Shown here: in pieces, positions 20,690 through 32,430 of the stretch
Numbering within the stretch: the stretch's first letter is position 1
Layout: every line of letters begins with the position of its first letter
DNA from: Ceratorhiza oryzae-sativae
Lineage: Eukaryota > Basidiomycota > Agaricomycetes > Cantharellales > Ceratobasidiaceae
Assembly (NCBI GenBank): GCA_030998015.1
Contig: JARWMV010000246.1
Coordinates: 992,001-1,056,000 of the forward strand
DNA: 64,000 bases
Reading direction: 5' to 3'
Made by a program: the position numbers and the translations under genes
Notes under the pieces: model-generated
Database searches by the model: none
Told to the model about the DNA's origin: nothing
What the model saw: only the letters and a program-made list of their open reading frames with translations

Positions 20690-22139
20690 GCTAGACTCCC
20701 TCCCAGCAAAATACAAAGCATTCAAAAGGATATTTGCCAAGGAGGACAATATTCAGCCATTACCACCACATAGAAAGTGGGACATGGAACTTGATATAAA
20801 ACCCAACACTAAGCCAAGGCATGGACCAATATACAGTGTAGGGGTTAAAGAGGATGCTGAGCTATGAAAAACACTGGACTGTCAACTGAAAGCTGGGCAT
20901 ATTAGACCATCAAGGTTGCCTATGGCATCCCCTGTCATATTTGTCAAAAAGAAAAATGGAAAACTGGGAGTGTACATTGACTACTGCTGGTTGAATGAGA
21001 TAAAAATCTCCAATGTGTATCCCCTCCCTCACATAAATGACATTGTTGAAACCCTGTGAGGAGCAAAAATATTTACAAAATTTGATTTGAAGTGGGGATT
21101 CAACCTCATACAATTCCATGAAGGAGACAAATGGAAAGCTGCTTTTAAGACCAAATATGGGCTGTATGAGCCCTTGGTCATGCAGTTTGGCCAAAAAAAT
21201 GCACCAGGTACCTTCATGGCCATGATTCAAGAAGAATTCCAAGATATTGAGGGAATCTATGTGGTGATTTACATGGATGACATACTGGTGTTCTCAAAGA
21301 CTCAAGAAGAGCATGATGAACATGTTAGGGAAGTCCTGCATTGACTACAAAAAGCAAGACTCTACTGTGCTCTGGAGAAATGTGTTTTTGATGTGACAGA
21401 AGGTGATTACCTGGGAATAGTTGTGACTCCCCAGGGAATTAAGGCAGACCCAGCCAAGGTCAAAAAAGCTGGTGAATGGCCAACACCTACAAACCCAACT
21501 GAAGTCTTAGAAGGGTTATTTTTTGCCAATTGGTTGAGGCACTTCATAAAAGACTTTTCAAAAATCATGAAATGTCTATATGAATTGGTGAAAAAGGATG
21601 TCAAATGGGAATGGACTGAAGAAAGAGACAATGCATGGAACCTGCTGAAGCAGAAGATGAAGGAGGCTCCCCTCTTAATACAGCCAGACCCCAGCAAACC
21701 ATTTCTTCTGGAAACAGATGCCTCAGGCTATGCCACTGGCACTGTATTCCTGCAATATGGGGAAGGTGGCATGCTTCACCCAATTAGTTATTATTCCAAG
21801 GCCATGGTCCCAGCAGAAAGGAACTATGATATATGCAACAAGGAAATGCTGGCAATCATAAAAGCCCTCAAACACTGGCAAGATTTGCTGGAGGGGGCTG
21901 AAAACCCAGTAAATATTGTCTGTAATCACAAAAACCTGGAATATGGGAAAACAAATAGGCCTCTAAATGGCCAAGTCACAAGGTGGCATGAATTCCTGTC
22001 CAGGTTTGAATTCAAGATCCTGTATATTGAACAAGCCAAAAATGGCAGAGCAGACATACTTTCAAGGCTTTCCAGGCACATCCCAAAAGAGGGGGTGAGA
22101 GCCAAGCTCAGCTTGCACAAAACCAATTTTTGGAATTAA
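20690..22139 (+). pseudogene. Reverse transcriptase and RNase H of Family 1c
   Basis: Fingers are visible at 20700-21057 (VIFVKKKNGKLGVYIDYCWLN), the palm at 21087-21344 with TKYGLYEPLVMQFG and the catalytic YMDD (VVIYMDDILVFSKT). 21393-22139 is a 248-residue frame with the thumb and RNase H (LETDASGYATGTVF, KALKHWQDLLEGAENP). Stops at 20865, 21057 and 21342 are all TGA where the family has arginine (for example LRGAK and VLRRL), consistent with CGA decay. Confidence 0.9.
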
Positions 22140-22587
22140 AGTCATTATGGGTGCAAGCAATCACACCAGAACATGTCCTCAAACAGTTAATCCAAGATGC
22201 CATCCCAGGGGATGAACACTTAACAAAAGTCTTGAAAGCCCTGGATGACAACAAAAAGGTCAAAGACTGGGAATGGGATGAAGGACTGCTGTGATATAAG
22301 TGTTGGATTTATGTGCCAAACAATAAAGAACTCCGCAAGCTGATAATTGAAAGTCATCATGACAACCCAGCAGCAGGGCACCCAGGGCAGTTCAGGACAT
22401 ATGAGCTGCTAAATTGCAAATATGTATGGTCATCCATGAAAAAATTGGTTAATGAATATGTCATGCACTGTGAATCCTGCATTCAGAACAAACACAGTAA
22501 TCAGGTTCCCCCAGGTCTGTTAAACCCAATACCAGCACCAGGAAAACCTTGGGAGGAAATCACATATGACCTTATTACTGGACTACC
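22140..22587 (+). pseudogene. Integrase N-terminal part of Family 1c
   Basis: The zinc-binding domain is complete (HHDNPAAGHPGQFRT...HCESC), followed by YDLITGLPV where the core starts. The frame is cut at 22587 by LTR-3. A TGA at 22292-22294 replaces an expected arginine (LLRYKG-like). Confidence 0.88.
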
Positions 22588-23902
22588 TGTTACAGGTCAG
22601 GGTACACTTGAATATCTAGAGCTTAAGCAAATGTAGATATGTTAGTATACACTAATTGTACTCAATACTTCTTAGACTAGAGTAAGAAGGCTCAAAGTAG
22701 TTGCAATGCAATCAAGTAACACTCAAGGTAGTCTTAATCTTTCACAGTGTAAACTCACTAATTTATAGGTATAAAGAGCAAGACTACTATGGTCAGGTTC
22801 CCTTAGATATCTTAAATGTAGTTCAGCCCTAGTTGCTTGGACTAACTGATACTAATCTTAATGCTAGACTTAAGCAAAAGCTTATAGGATAGATGGTGGG
22901 CTGCCTAATGCATGTACTTCCTCAGCTACAGGTACTTAGATTTCCTCTAATAGCTGGTACTTAATGTCACACTCAATCAGGCAATATTGTATCCTTATAT
23001 ATCTCTGTATATAAGATACAATGAATCAGACAATATATAACTAATATGGTACTTTATTCCTCAGTACTAGTTATATAAGAAATCACACACAGACAAGAGA
23101 AATAGAAAGAGAAAAAGGAAACCAATAACCAGTCTGGGTTGAGTAGAGGAGTGAAGGGGGGTGGTCTGGAAGGACCTCAGAGGAGGTCCTTTTATACCCT
23201 GAGGAGGGCATTCCAGAGCCAAATAGATGCATGCATGCCAGTGCAATCATCAAAAGAGGGTACTGCTATACTTGGGGTACACCCTAGCCCAGTATAGGAT
23301 AAAAGAGTAAAGACAGGGTGTGGATCAAAGGCATTGATGCATCTGAGACCTGCTATTGGCTTATAGATCATATTATCATAGTATATACATGTAATGAAAG
23401 GAGGCTACATCTCAGTGAGTCATAAAGTGAGTCAGAGAAGCTTCTGGATCAATCTGGGAAGCTCTCCTGACTCACTGGAGTCATTAGATCTTGATTGATG
23501 GTCCAGTAAGATTCTAATGATCTTCGGGCCATTCCGGCGCGAGGATCCAGTAGATCGCGACGATCTTCGGGCAGCAGATACTGCCGAAGATTAGCTATCG
23601 ATAGAGCATAAGATCGCTTTGATAGCGTAAGCGGTTGCCGAGATATGAGCGGTGCGAAGTTGTAATCAATATCTCCTGATAAGAGGAAATATTGCAACCT
23701 CTGTATCTCTCTGAGATCTTATCGTAAAAACTTAATAAAATATGCATTGGAAAACGGGAAATTTGTACTATTTAATGGAACGCAAAATAGTACAGTTTGG
23801 AGCACATACAAATTCAAGTATTTCACAAATTAATTACAGAGGCATCACTTGAGGTTGGCAGAGCAGACTAAAATAATAGAAAAATGTTAGTGATCCATAA
23901 CA
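22588..23902 (-). repeat. LTR-3 copy at the gypsy/copia junction
   Basis: It starts TGTTACAGG and ends CCATAACA like 8219-9500 and is full length. The flanks do not match (CTACC against GAAGT), and the left neighbour is gypsy integrase while the right is copia integrase. Deletion or ectopic recombination after insertion is the simplest reading. Confidence 0.88.
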
Positions 23903-26900
23903 GAAGTGTGGCTGAAAACACAGCAAAACAAGTTGATCAAGCACATACACTTTGATACAGGCCAAGAACTTATTCATGGAGAGTTCTGTACTCATTGCCA
24001 GCACCAAGGCACTGAAATCATGACTACAGTGCCATACTCATCGCAGCAAAACAGCTATGCCAAACAGCTAAACAGGCGCATTGTTGAAAAGGCTTGATCA
24101 ATGATACATGGCAACTCTAACATGGCCACCAAAGAATACCTCTGGGAGGAGGCTATGCACTATGAGGTCAACCTAAAGAATGCGACAGCTACAACCATTA
24201 ATGGTGTGTTTCAGTTGCCATATAAAGCATTCTATGGAAAGAAACCTCACTTAGATCATTTTCAACAATTTGGAATGACTTGTCAAGTCCTGATTCAAAC
24301 ACATCAAAGCAAACTGAAAGTGCAAACAAAATCTGCTATTTTTACAGGTATCAATGTTACTCCTACTGGTACATGGCAATATATTGCTCTGCCCTATTGC
24401 ACCATTCAGTTCTCCCGCAATGTCTACTTCCCAAAGCGCATAGCAGACCCTGTGCATCCAGAATCTGTCCCACCTCTTGGCACATCAACTGAGTTGGAAA
24501 TCCAACTAGATGAATGGATAGAAGTGACAGTGCCCATTGAGGGGGAGCACATGGATAAGTCTGACACTACGAATGAACAATTAATTCAGCACATACCTGA
24601 ACAGTCAACAGGTACCAATCAGCATGTAGCACTGGGAGCTTCAGAAGTTGACATTGCTCCAGAACAAACACATACACCTGCAATTAGCGACATGCTGGAC
24701 TTACCACAAATTAAAGAGTCCAATGAGCCTATCACTGAAGTTAGCAATGAAGACAAACAGGAAGAATGGGAGGATTTAAACAAACCTGGGACAAGTGAGT
24801 CTATATCATCCCCCACTCCAATTACTACATCTCCTATGATGATGGGACAAGCCAATCATATGAAGGCTGGCAAACTTACTTGTAGTACTTGCAATGTGTT
24901 CCAACAGGCAGTTGGAAACCATTCTATACCTCCATGTAACAGTCCTGCTACATCAAATGCAACTATGCAATCATGGAAAGCAGGTAATGTGACCACAGTG
25001 CTTGAACTTGGTGCAGATGGTTGAACTGCACAGCCACAAGCCCGAGACTCAACAGGCTGCATTATCAAGCCAGGTCCACACACACGATCTCATTTGGGAC
25101 AACCTGAGTTCACAAACTGGGTTGCCAAATTGATACATCAGATGCATCTTGATGACACCAACACAGATCCTGATGATGAAGAAGAATTTGATGAAAATCA
25201 AGAGCTAGACAACACCTATTACCTAGTTGACAATGAAATGCCACAGCTCAAGGCATATATGCACAAACATCATTATGAGATGTTGCTTACTCACATTGAT
25301 AAGATGATGCTGAATGATACACCTTCATTCAAAGAGGCTACAGAAGACCCACGCCATGCTCCTAAATGGCAATTAGCTATGGACAAAGAGCACAGTACCT
25401 TCATATTCAAGAAAGTCTTTGATATTGTGCCTATGCCAAAGGACACAAAGATTTTCCGATGCATTTGGTTGCTGAAACTCAAGTTTGATGAAGACAGCAA
25501 CCCTATGCGCTACAAAGCGCAACTGGTATTGTTAGGAAACAAGCAACATCCAGGATGGGACTTCATGGAATCATTTGCAGCAACTGTGTGAATGGATTCA
25601 GTGCAAATTGTATTCACATTAGCCAATCATCTCAACTTTGATATCCATCAAATGGATGTCAAGGCAGCTTATCTGAATGCTCCAATCAAGGAACACATAT
25701 ATGTACAGGCACCCGAAGGATATCCTGTTGCTCCAGGACACTGCTGATGCCTAAACAAGACTATGTATGGCACACATCAAGGCACTTACAACTGGCAGAA
25801 GGAATTCACGAGCAAGCTTATTAAGCACGCATTTTGCAAATGCTACATGGACAAATGTGTCTTGACTTGCTCTGAGCCAGATTGTTTTACCATTATCATG
25901 TTCTATGTCGATGACATCATTATATGCTGCACTAAGGGACACATTGAACAGATCAAGGACAAAATCAAGAGTGTCTATGATTGCAAGGATCTAGGCATGA
26001 TATGACACTTTCTAGGCATGAAAATCACTTGCAATCACAATGCTGGAACACTCAAATTGAGTATGCCTGCATATATCAATTGTATCATACAGCAAGTAGG
26101 TCTACAAGGCACCAATACTGCTGTATCACCTATGAACCCATCAGTTAAACTTGAACCATGTCTAGAAGGCAAAGATGCACCAGATTACCCATACAATCGA
26201 GCTATTGGTCAGCTCATGTGGGCCACTATGACTTGTCACCCAGATCTTGCTTTTACAGTCAATTTATTAGCCACATACTCACATAACTTCAGCACTGTGC
26301 AAATCACTGCAGTTAAGCATGCATATCGATGGCTTAAAGGTACTCCCAATCTTGGACTTACCTATCATCAAAATCACAAACCATTCATGGAAATCGGATA
26401 TGTCGATTCTGATTTTGCATCTCAATGGGATTGTTGATCCATCTCAGGCAATGTATTCATGTTTGGAGGAGCAGCTGTCTCCTGGCTATCTAAACAAAAG
26501 AATGACATGGCCATGTTGACATTGCAAGCTGAGTTTACATCATGCTTTACAGGAGGTCCACAAGCCAAATGGACACAAATGTTCCTAGGCGAACTTGGAT
26601 GTGGAACTAGCGCACCAACGCATATATTCTGCAATAACATGGCTGCAATCAAATTGGCAACTGATCCAGCACATCTAATGTGAACCAAGCACATTGATGA
26701 TCAACTTTTATTCATCCAAGAGAAAGTATCACATCAACATATTGCAATTGTTCAAATTCCAACCAAAGATAATCTTGCCAATGCTTTTACCAAACCTTTA
26801 GTGCATACATGGTTCTGGTACCTTATTGATTCGATTATGGGCATTAATCATTGCGATTTTGCTCACATTTATCAGCTGTCAGAGTTCAATTATTTTGTAC

Positions 26901-26905
26901 TTGAA
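23903..26905 (+). pseudogene. 5'-truncated Ty1/copia pol with seven TGA stops
   Basis: Integrase C-terminal part (from about 23920; PYSSQQNSYAK, then WEEAMHYEVNLKN and YKAFYGKKPHLDHF), an acidic linker, RT (MDVKAAYLNAPIKEHIYV; catalytic YVDD near 25905, FYVDDIIICC) and RNase H (LTLQAEFTSC, TKPLVH) lie in one direction and essentially one frame. The interruptions at 24095, 25022, 25589, 25745, 26003, 26435 and 26681 are all TGA. At least five fall on arginines conserved in copia Pol. Gag, protease and most of integrase are missing. Confidence 0.92.
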
Positions 26906-26924
26906 TGATCCAGTTAAGGGGGAG

Positions 26925-27213
26925 TGTTGTGATATGGTAATGAGTGAATTCTATGTATAAAGCACACTGTGAATTTCTCTCATATTTCATTCTACTATGC
27001 ATTATATGTATGCTTTGCATTGCAAGCATTGTACTCATGTATTACACCTGTAGATGTTTCTATTGTCTCTTGCTAGTATAAAGAGCTTTGCTCTTTCTTG
27101 TTCTCTTGTCACCAGCTCACTTGTATCTTTTCTACTAGTCAAATACACAATTACTTACAAGTCTAACAGCTCAAGTTAAGAAGCTATCTTATATATTAGG
27201 TATTGCATCTACA
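26925..27213 (+). repeat. 3' LTR of the copia element (right end approximate)
   Basis: A polypurine run AAGGGGGAG precedes TGTTGTGATATGG at 26925, the usual copia layout. A TATAAAG lies at about 27079. The end may be TCTAACA at 27168 or ATCTACA near 27213, where the gypsy integrase resumes. The 5' LTR is absent. Confidence 0.65.
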
Positions 27214-27747
27214 GGATTGATTCCTACATCACCCACAAACAGATGGTCAGCCTGAAAGGGCAAACCAAGTGGTAGAAGGGTACATTAGACATTACATGTC
27301 AGACTGTCAAGATGACTGGGTTTCCTTACTTCCACTAGCAGAATTTGCTTATAATAATGGAGTCAATGCCTCAACTGGGAAGTCACCCCTCTTTGCCAAC
27401 TATGGTTTCCACCCAGGATGACAGTGGGGGATAAGGAAGAACAAAAATTCCCACTGGTGGACAATCATGCAGAATTGCTCCAAAAAGGACATGACAAACT
27501 TAAAGCTGCTCTGGAAGTAACAAACCAGAAAGTTAAGGAGTACTATGATAGGAAACACCAGGCACCAGAAAACATCAGAGTTGGGGACAAAGTCTGGCTT
27601 GATACCAGAAACATTCAGACACAGCAGGCCTCCAGGAAGCTGGCCCACAAGAAGGTTGGGCCATTTAAGGTGGTAGGACAGCATGGCACCCATGCCTTCA
27701 AATTGGACCTACCTATGACCATGAAAATACACCCAGTATTTCATATA
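27214..27747 (+). pseudogene. Integrase core/C-terminal part of Family 1c
   Basis: It resumes with [13 protein letters not shown] (catalytic glutamate region) and [17 protein letters not shown], then YYDRKHQAPENIRVGDKVWL and IHPVFHI. About 90 residues of the core, including the first two catalytic aspartates, are missing between 22587 and here. The foldback element splits it after the HPVFHI block. Confidence 0.85.
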
Positions 27748-29102
27748 CACTGGGTGACAAAAGTCTTGCAGCACTCGTGTTATGGCTCTGGGCAGTCAGG
27801 AGCAAAGGCAAAGCACAACCTTTTGTATGACATATGTAGGGTACTGTCTAATACATATATTGCAACACTTTGTGAGCATCTGGAGTGCATACACAGTGCA
27901 TGAGGGGAGATGTGGCACAGGGGTGGTTTTTAAGGTCATTGTTCCAGGCATCCCTGAGCTTAGCTGTAGTAGTAGGCATGATAGTGCTGAGCTTTGAGAT
28001 TTCAACAAGTATCTGAGCTTTTGTGTGCGTGCCCCTTGTCGTGACCCTCTGGAGGCTCCCTTGTGGAGCACTTAAGTAGTGGCTGCGTTTACGGTTTGGT
28101 GCTATGCAGTATGTATTGAGCGTTCTAGTTACAGTGTTTGTTATGGTCTATGGTGGTTGACGAGATAAAGCAAGCTGAGGCGTCCAGTCTTGCTTTATCC
28201 TCCTTATATATGCCTGTGGCTGCGGTGGCTGCGGACGTATTATCTAAGCACACTCCACAGTAGGTGTAGGTTATGTGCAGTACTATGGGTTAGGTAATTG
28301 TTTGTCTTAAGTTTGTGTGGCTCCGAATCTTATAGAGCCGCACGAGGTCCGAGGGTCATGTGACTTTTGGACTTAAGCACCCGGCGCTTAATCGTTGGGT
28401 AAGCGCCGAGATCACGTGACAACTCGCTCCTCGCTCCAGGTAACATGGGAGAGAAACGCTGGAGCGAGTTCAGGGTAACCACCAGCGCTTAATTGTTGGT
28501 AAGCGCCGAGATCACGTGACAACTCGCTCCTCGCTCCAGGTAACATGGGAGAGAAACACTGGAGCGAGTTCAGGGTAACCACCAGCGCTTAATCGTTGGG
28601 TAAGCGCCGAGATCACGTGATCCTGTTTATGGTTTGTTCCGCTTCGGGAAAAATGCCATAAATCTGTACAATATTCGGTTGTTAGGTTATGTCTGCTAGG
28701 CGGGTCATAACACCCCTGTTATTGAGCAATGGTGGCCCAAAGTTGGCAATTTTGGCGCTTTTTGGCCAAAAACACCCAAAAACAGTACTTTCAGTTGCCC
28801 ATATCTCTGCAATGGTGGCAGGCACACAACAGCCCAGATGCCCGTTGCAGTCACAAGGCTCAGCACTATAATACCTACTACTACAGCTAAGCTTGGGGAC
28901 ACCTGGAACAATGACCTTAAAAACCACCCCTGTGCCACATCTCCCCTCGTGCCCTGTATATGCACTCCAGATGCTCACAAAGTATTGCAATATATGTATT
29001 AGATGGTAACCTAAATATGCCATACAAAAAGTCATGCTTTGCCTTCGCTCCTGACTGCCCAGAGCCGTAACACGAGTGCTGCAAGACTTTTGTCACCCAG
29101 TG
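27748..29102. mobile_element. TA-flanked foldback DNA element with ~285-bp inverted arms
   Basis: The ends are inverted repeats starting CACTGGGTGACAAAAGTC; arms 27748-28036 and about 28815-29102 are alike over their whole length (TGCAGCACTCGTGTTA, CTGGGCAGTCAGGAGC, AGCTGTAGTAGTAGG). Removing the element and one TA rejoins the integrase frame exactly (HPVFHI-SLLTKY). TA target duplication is the Tc1/mariner hallmark. No ORF is present; its own length is about 674 bp once the solo LTR-4 is discounted. Confidence 0.8.
28037..28712 (-). repeat. Solo LTR-4 with TSD CCCCT and ~100-bp tandem repeats
   Basis: Ends TGTCGTGACC...TCATAACA, with CCCCT at 28032-28036 and 28713-28717. Inside, a 100-101 bp unit repeats at 28384-28484 and 28485-28584 with a partial third copy from 28585; each unit carries GATCACGTGA. 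This LTR is nested in the centre of the foldback element. Orientation is taken from the polypurine tract beside the copy at 62691. Confidence 0.9.
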
Positions 29103-29376
29103 TATCTCTCTTAACCAAGTACAAGGACAACCCATATAGATGTCAGGTTTCTCCACCACTGCCTGTGGTAACTCCTGAAGGAGAAGAAGAATTTGAAGTT
29201 GAACAGATCATCAAATCAAGATACAACAAGAGGTCTGATGCCTTTGGATATTATGTTAAATAGCTGGGATATGACAAACACAAGTGGCTAACATACAATG
29301 AACTGGTGAATGCACCCAAAGTCTTAGCTGACTATGTCAAGTCACATCCAAAGGCACCCCATGACCCCCATGCCTT
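29103..29376 (+). pseudogene. Integrase C-terminal chromodomain-like end of Family 1c
   Basis: The frame continues from HPVFHI with SLLTKYKDNPYR, EEEFEVEQIIKSR, FGYYVK, one stop (TAG near 29261), then LGYDKHKWLTYNEL and VLADYVKSHP. This mirrors the chromodomain-like tail of Family 2a, with aromatic positions largely kept. Confidence 0.8.
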
Positions 29377-29388
29377 GAAGGGGGGAAT
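29377..29388 (+). promoter_or_regulatory. Polypurine tract of Family 1c
   Basis: GAAGGGGGGAAT lies directly before the LTR start TGTCATGAAC. Confidence 0.85.
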
Positions 29389-29753
29389 TGTCATGAACTG
29401 ACATGCATATATCCACTCCATAATATTTTCTTGATTTATTATATTTTACAACATCATTTTCAAAGCATACTTGCCTTTTAGGTATATCTGTATCACATGA
29501 CTCATGGAATGTTCTAGACTGCTGACTGAGATGTATCTCAACTTTGATGTGAAATTCCACAGCTCCACAGCAGCTTCTATCTCTTATCAGATGTGACTCA
29601 CTGTACAGACTTGTTTGTTATGACATGGCTTGTAGGATGTATATAAACTGGGTCAAGTTTGCAGAGGACTCCCCAAGAACTTGACTTCTTGTCAAATACA
29701 AGTTCTTTCTTTCTACTCTATTTCACTTGTTGCCTGACTTGTCATTGTCAACA
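29389..29753 (+). repeat. 3' LTR-1 of Family 1c
   Basis: 365 bp from TGTCATGAAC to TCAACA. TATATAAA at about 29639 and AAGAACTTGACTTC about 34 bp later. The next element (Family 1d) abuts it without a primer site, so the two may have been joined by recombination. Confidence 0.88.
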
Positions 29754-30865
29754 GCAGGAGAACACATACTGCTGCCAAAGCCACAGCCACTACTGCCAAA
29801 ACCACTACCCCTGCTTCAACAAGCAATGCACATGAACAATTCACCAAAGGGGGCTGGATCTATACCATCAAGGATGGCAAGGCAGTGAAGGGACAGGTTG
29901 TGTTGATTGGACAGAACACCAAGGGACAAACTATTCCTACAGTCAAATGGGACAACCCTGCATCCAACATCCAAGTGTCATTCAAGGAAATCCAAAAGGA
30001 TAACCACCCACCTACTACACCTAAAGCCAGGTACCCAGACACAATAGATCTAGACTCAGCTGGAAAAGGAAAGTGGCCAATTATTTGTCATAACAGTGGA
30101 GGGAAGGGACATATTGTTGTGAAATGCCCCTCACAGAAGCTATCAGGCCACAAGGCAGAAGTAGAGGAACCAGATACTAGTGACAAAGAGTCTTTAAAAG
30201 ACTAAGCTCAACCTGTTCTTGGAAAGCTGTTTTGGGCTCAATATTGAATTATGTACAAAAGGAAAATGAATGTAAATAAATCAAGTCCCTGGTCAATGAT
30301 TGATTCTGGTGTCACCACTATATTCATGTGTGAAAACCTTGTCAAACAATACCAAATCCCCACTCAAAAACTAAAAACATCAGGAAAACTAAGAGTGATC
30401 AACAGCTAGGAAATTGACTCAGGACAAGTCAACACATACTGCGCCTTCAAACTAGTCATGCAAGGGCACTGAGAGATACTCAGCACCTATGTTGTTAACA
30501 TGGGAAAAAGTAACCTTGTGCTAGTCATATTGTGGCTCAAATACCACAACCACCATATCAACTGGGAAGAGCCAGTGCTGGACTTCAACTTGTGAATCTG
30601 CTCCAAGCATTGCCTTTACAACCAATCCATGCAAGGGCCAACAAACCACAAGGACTTCAGTTGTCAGGACTAAACAAAACCACAGTCCTACCCAACAAAT
30701 ACAGTGAATTCAAAGACATATTCACAGGAGAGTCAGACAAGCAACCACTGCCACCCCAATGAGAATGGGAGTTTGGTGTAGACCTAAAACCAGATGCAAA
30801 GATTTGGCCATGGCCCAGTATACAGCATGGGGATTAAGGATGATGAAGAACTACACAATGGTCAC
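29754..30865 (+). pseudogene. Family 1d fragment: gag end, protease and RT start
   Basis: 29885-30205 is the gag C-terminus; its knuckle reads CHNSGGKGHIVVKC, with the second cysteine changed to serine. 30290-30600 is the protease (SMIDSGVTTIF, Asp retained) with several stops. 30532-30762 and on leads to the RT linker. The fragment ends at an LTR-3 insertion. Confidence 0.82.
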
Positions 30866-32173
30866 TGTAAAGGGTCAGGGCACACTTGAATATCTAGAGC
30901 CTAAGCAAATGTAGATATGTTACTATACTCTAATCATACTCAATACTTCTTAGACTAGAGTAAGAAGGCTCAAAGTAGTTGCAATGCAATCAAGTAACAC
31001 TCAAGGTAGTCTTAATCTTTCACAGTGTAAACTCACTAATTTATAGGTATAAAGAGCAAGACTACTATGGTCAGGTTCCCTTAGATATCTTAAATGTAGT
31101 TCAGCCCTAGTTGCTTGGACTAACTGATACTAATCTTAATACTAGACTTAAGCAAAAGCTTATAGGATAGATGGTGGGCTGCCTAATGCATGTACTTCCT
31201 CAGCTACAGGTTCTTAGATTTCCTCTAATAGCTGGTACTGAATGTCATGCTCAATCAGGCAATATTGTATCCTTATATAACTCTGTATATAAGATACAAT
31301 GACTCAGACAGTACATAACTAATATGGTACTGTATTCCTCAGTACTAGTTATATAAGAAATCACACACAGACAAGAGAAATAGAAAGAGAAAAGAAACCA
31401 ATAACTGGTCTGGGTTGAGTAAGACAAGGAGGTGGTCTGGAAGGGCCTCAGAGGAGGTCCTTTTATACCCTGAGGAGGGCATTCCAGAGCCAAATAGATG
31501 CATGCATGCCAGTGCAATCATCAAAAGAGGGTACTGCTATACTTGGGGTACACCCTAGCCCAGTATAGGATAAGAGAGTAAAGACAGGGTGTGGATGAAG
31601 GCATTGATGCATCTGAGACCTGCTATTGGCTTGTAGATCATATTATCATAGTATATACATGTAATGAATGGAGGCTACATCTCAGTGAGTCATAAAGTGA
31701 GTCAGAGAAGCTTCTGGATCAATTTGGAAGGCTCTCCTGACTCACTGAAGTCATTGGATCTTGATTGATGGTCCAGTAAGATTCTAATGATCCTCAGGCC
31801 ATTCTGGCACAAGGATCCAGTGGATAGCAACAACCTTTGGGCGCAGAAGATACTGGCAAAAATTTGCTATCAATAGAGCATAAGATTGCTTTGATAGTGT
31901 AAGCAGTTGCCAAGATATGAGCAGTGCAATGTTGTAATCATTATTTCCTGATAAGAGGAAATATTGCACACTCTATATCTCTCTGAGATCTTATTGTAAA
32001 ATCTTAATAAAATATGCTTGGGAAAGCAAAGAATTTTTACTATTAAATGGAACACAAAGTAGTAAAATTTGGAGCACATCCAAATTCAAGTATTTCACAT
32101 TTTCATTACAGAGGCATGGATTGAGGTTGGCAGAGCAGACTAAAATAATAGAAAATGTTAGTAATTCATAACA
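30866..32173 (-). repeat. LTR-3 copy, left arm of an inverted pair
   Basis: About 1308 bp, ends TGTAAAGGG (degenerate) and CATAACA. No target duplication (GTCAC against GAAGG). It shares private changes with 33520-34826, such as loss of CpGs around 31795-31870, absent from 8219-9500. ORFs inside it (31251-31517, 31870-32079) are LTR sequence, not genes. Confidence 0.9.
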
Positions 32174-32430
32174 GAAGGCATTATCACAGATAAAAAATGA
32201 GCTTCTACAAGCCCTATAATTTCTTTTGGCCTAGAGTGCTATACATCATTCAAAAGCCCTGAATGTTCTGTATTCAATGGTGTATGTGTTGTATTAATGT
32301 GACAGAATTTTGCTGAATGTCTGCATTCCTGCTTTCTGGCACTGGTGCTGGGGCAGCAATTGCCAAATAATGATGAATTCCAGCATGCAGGTCCTGCTTT
32401 TTGGCAAAATATCAGTGTCACATGCTGAGT
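32174..32430. repeat. Short dispersed repeat remnant in the spacer
   Basis: GCTATACATCATTCAAAAGCCCTGAATG here resembles 7757-7800 and 61675-61710, and the TGACAGAATTTTGCTG/CTTTTTGGCAAAATATCAGTGTCA pair forms imperfect inverted ends. Probably a decayed non-autonomous element. No gene seen. Confidence 0.35.

Larger units (their letters stand above)
18184..29753 (+). mobile_element. Family 1c Ty3/gypsy element with nested insertions
   Basis: Order on plus: truncated 5' LTR, primer site, ORF0, gag, protease, RT, RNase H, integrase, chromodomain-like end, polypurine tract and 3' LTR. It is interrupted at 22588-27213 (LTR-3 plus copia, with loss of part of the integrase core) and at 27748-29102 (foldback element). 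Several in-frame stops are TGA at expected arginines. Confidence 0.9.

Noticed and set aside
22583..23907. A target duplication for the LTR-3 at 22588
   Set aside because: The five bases on each side (CTACC and GAAGT) do not match, and the neighbours are from different elements.
28384..28625. Regular ~100-bp repeats considered as a CRISPR-like array
   Set aside because: The units are contiguous without unique spacers, lie in a eukaryotic LTR, and are a tandem duplication.
31251..31517. An 88-residue frame identical to one at 34175-34441 and similar to 8660-8845
   Set aside because: It lies in LTR-3 across the TATA box and is shared because the LTR copies are alike; no sign of codon-level conservation.
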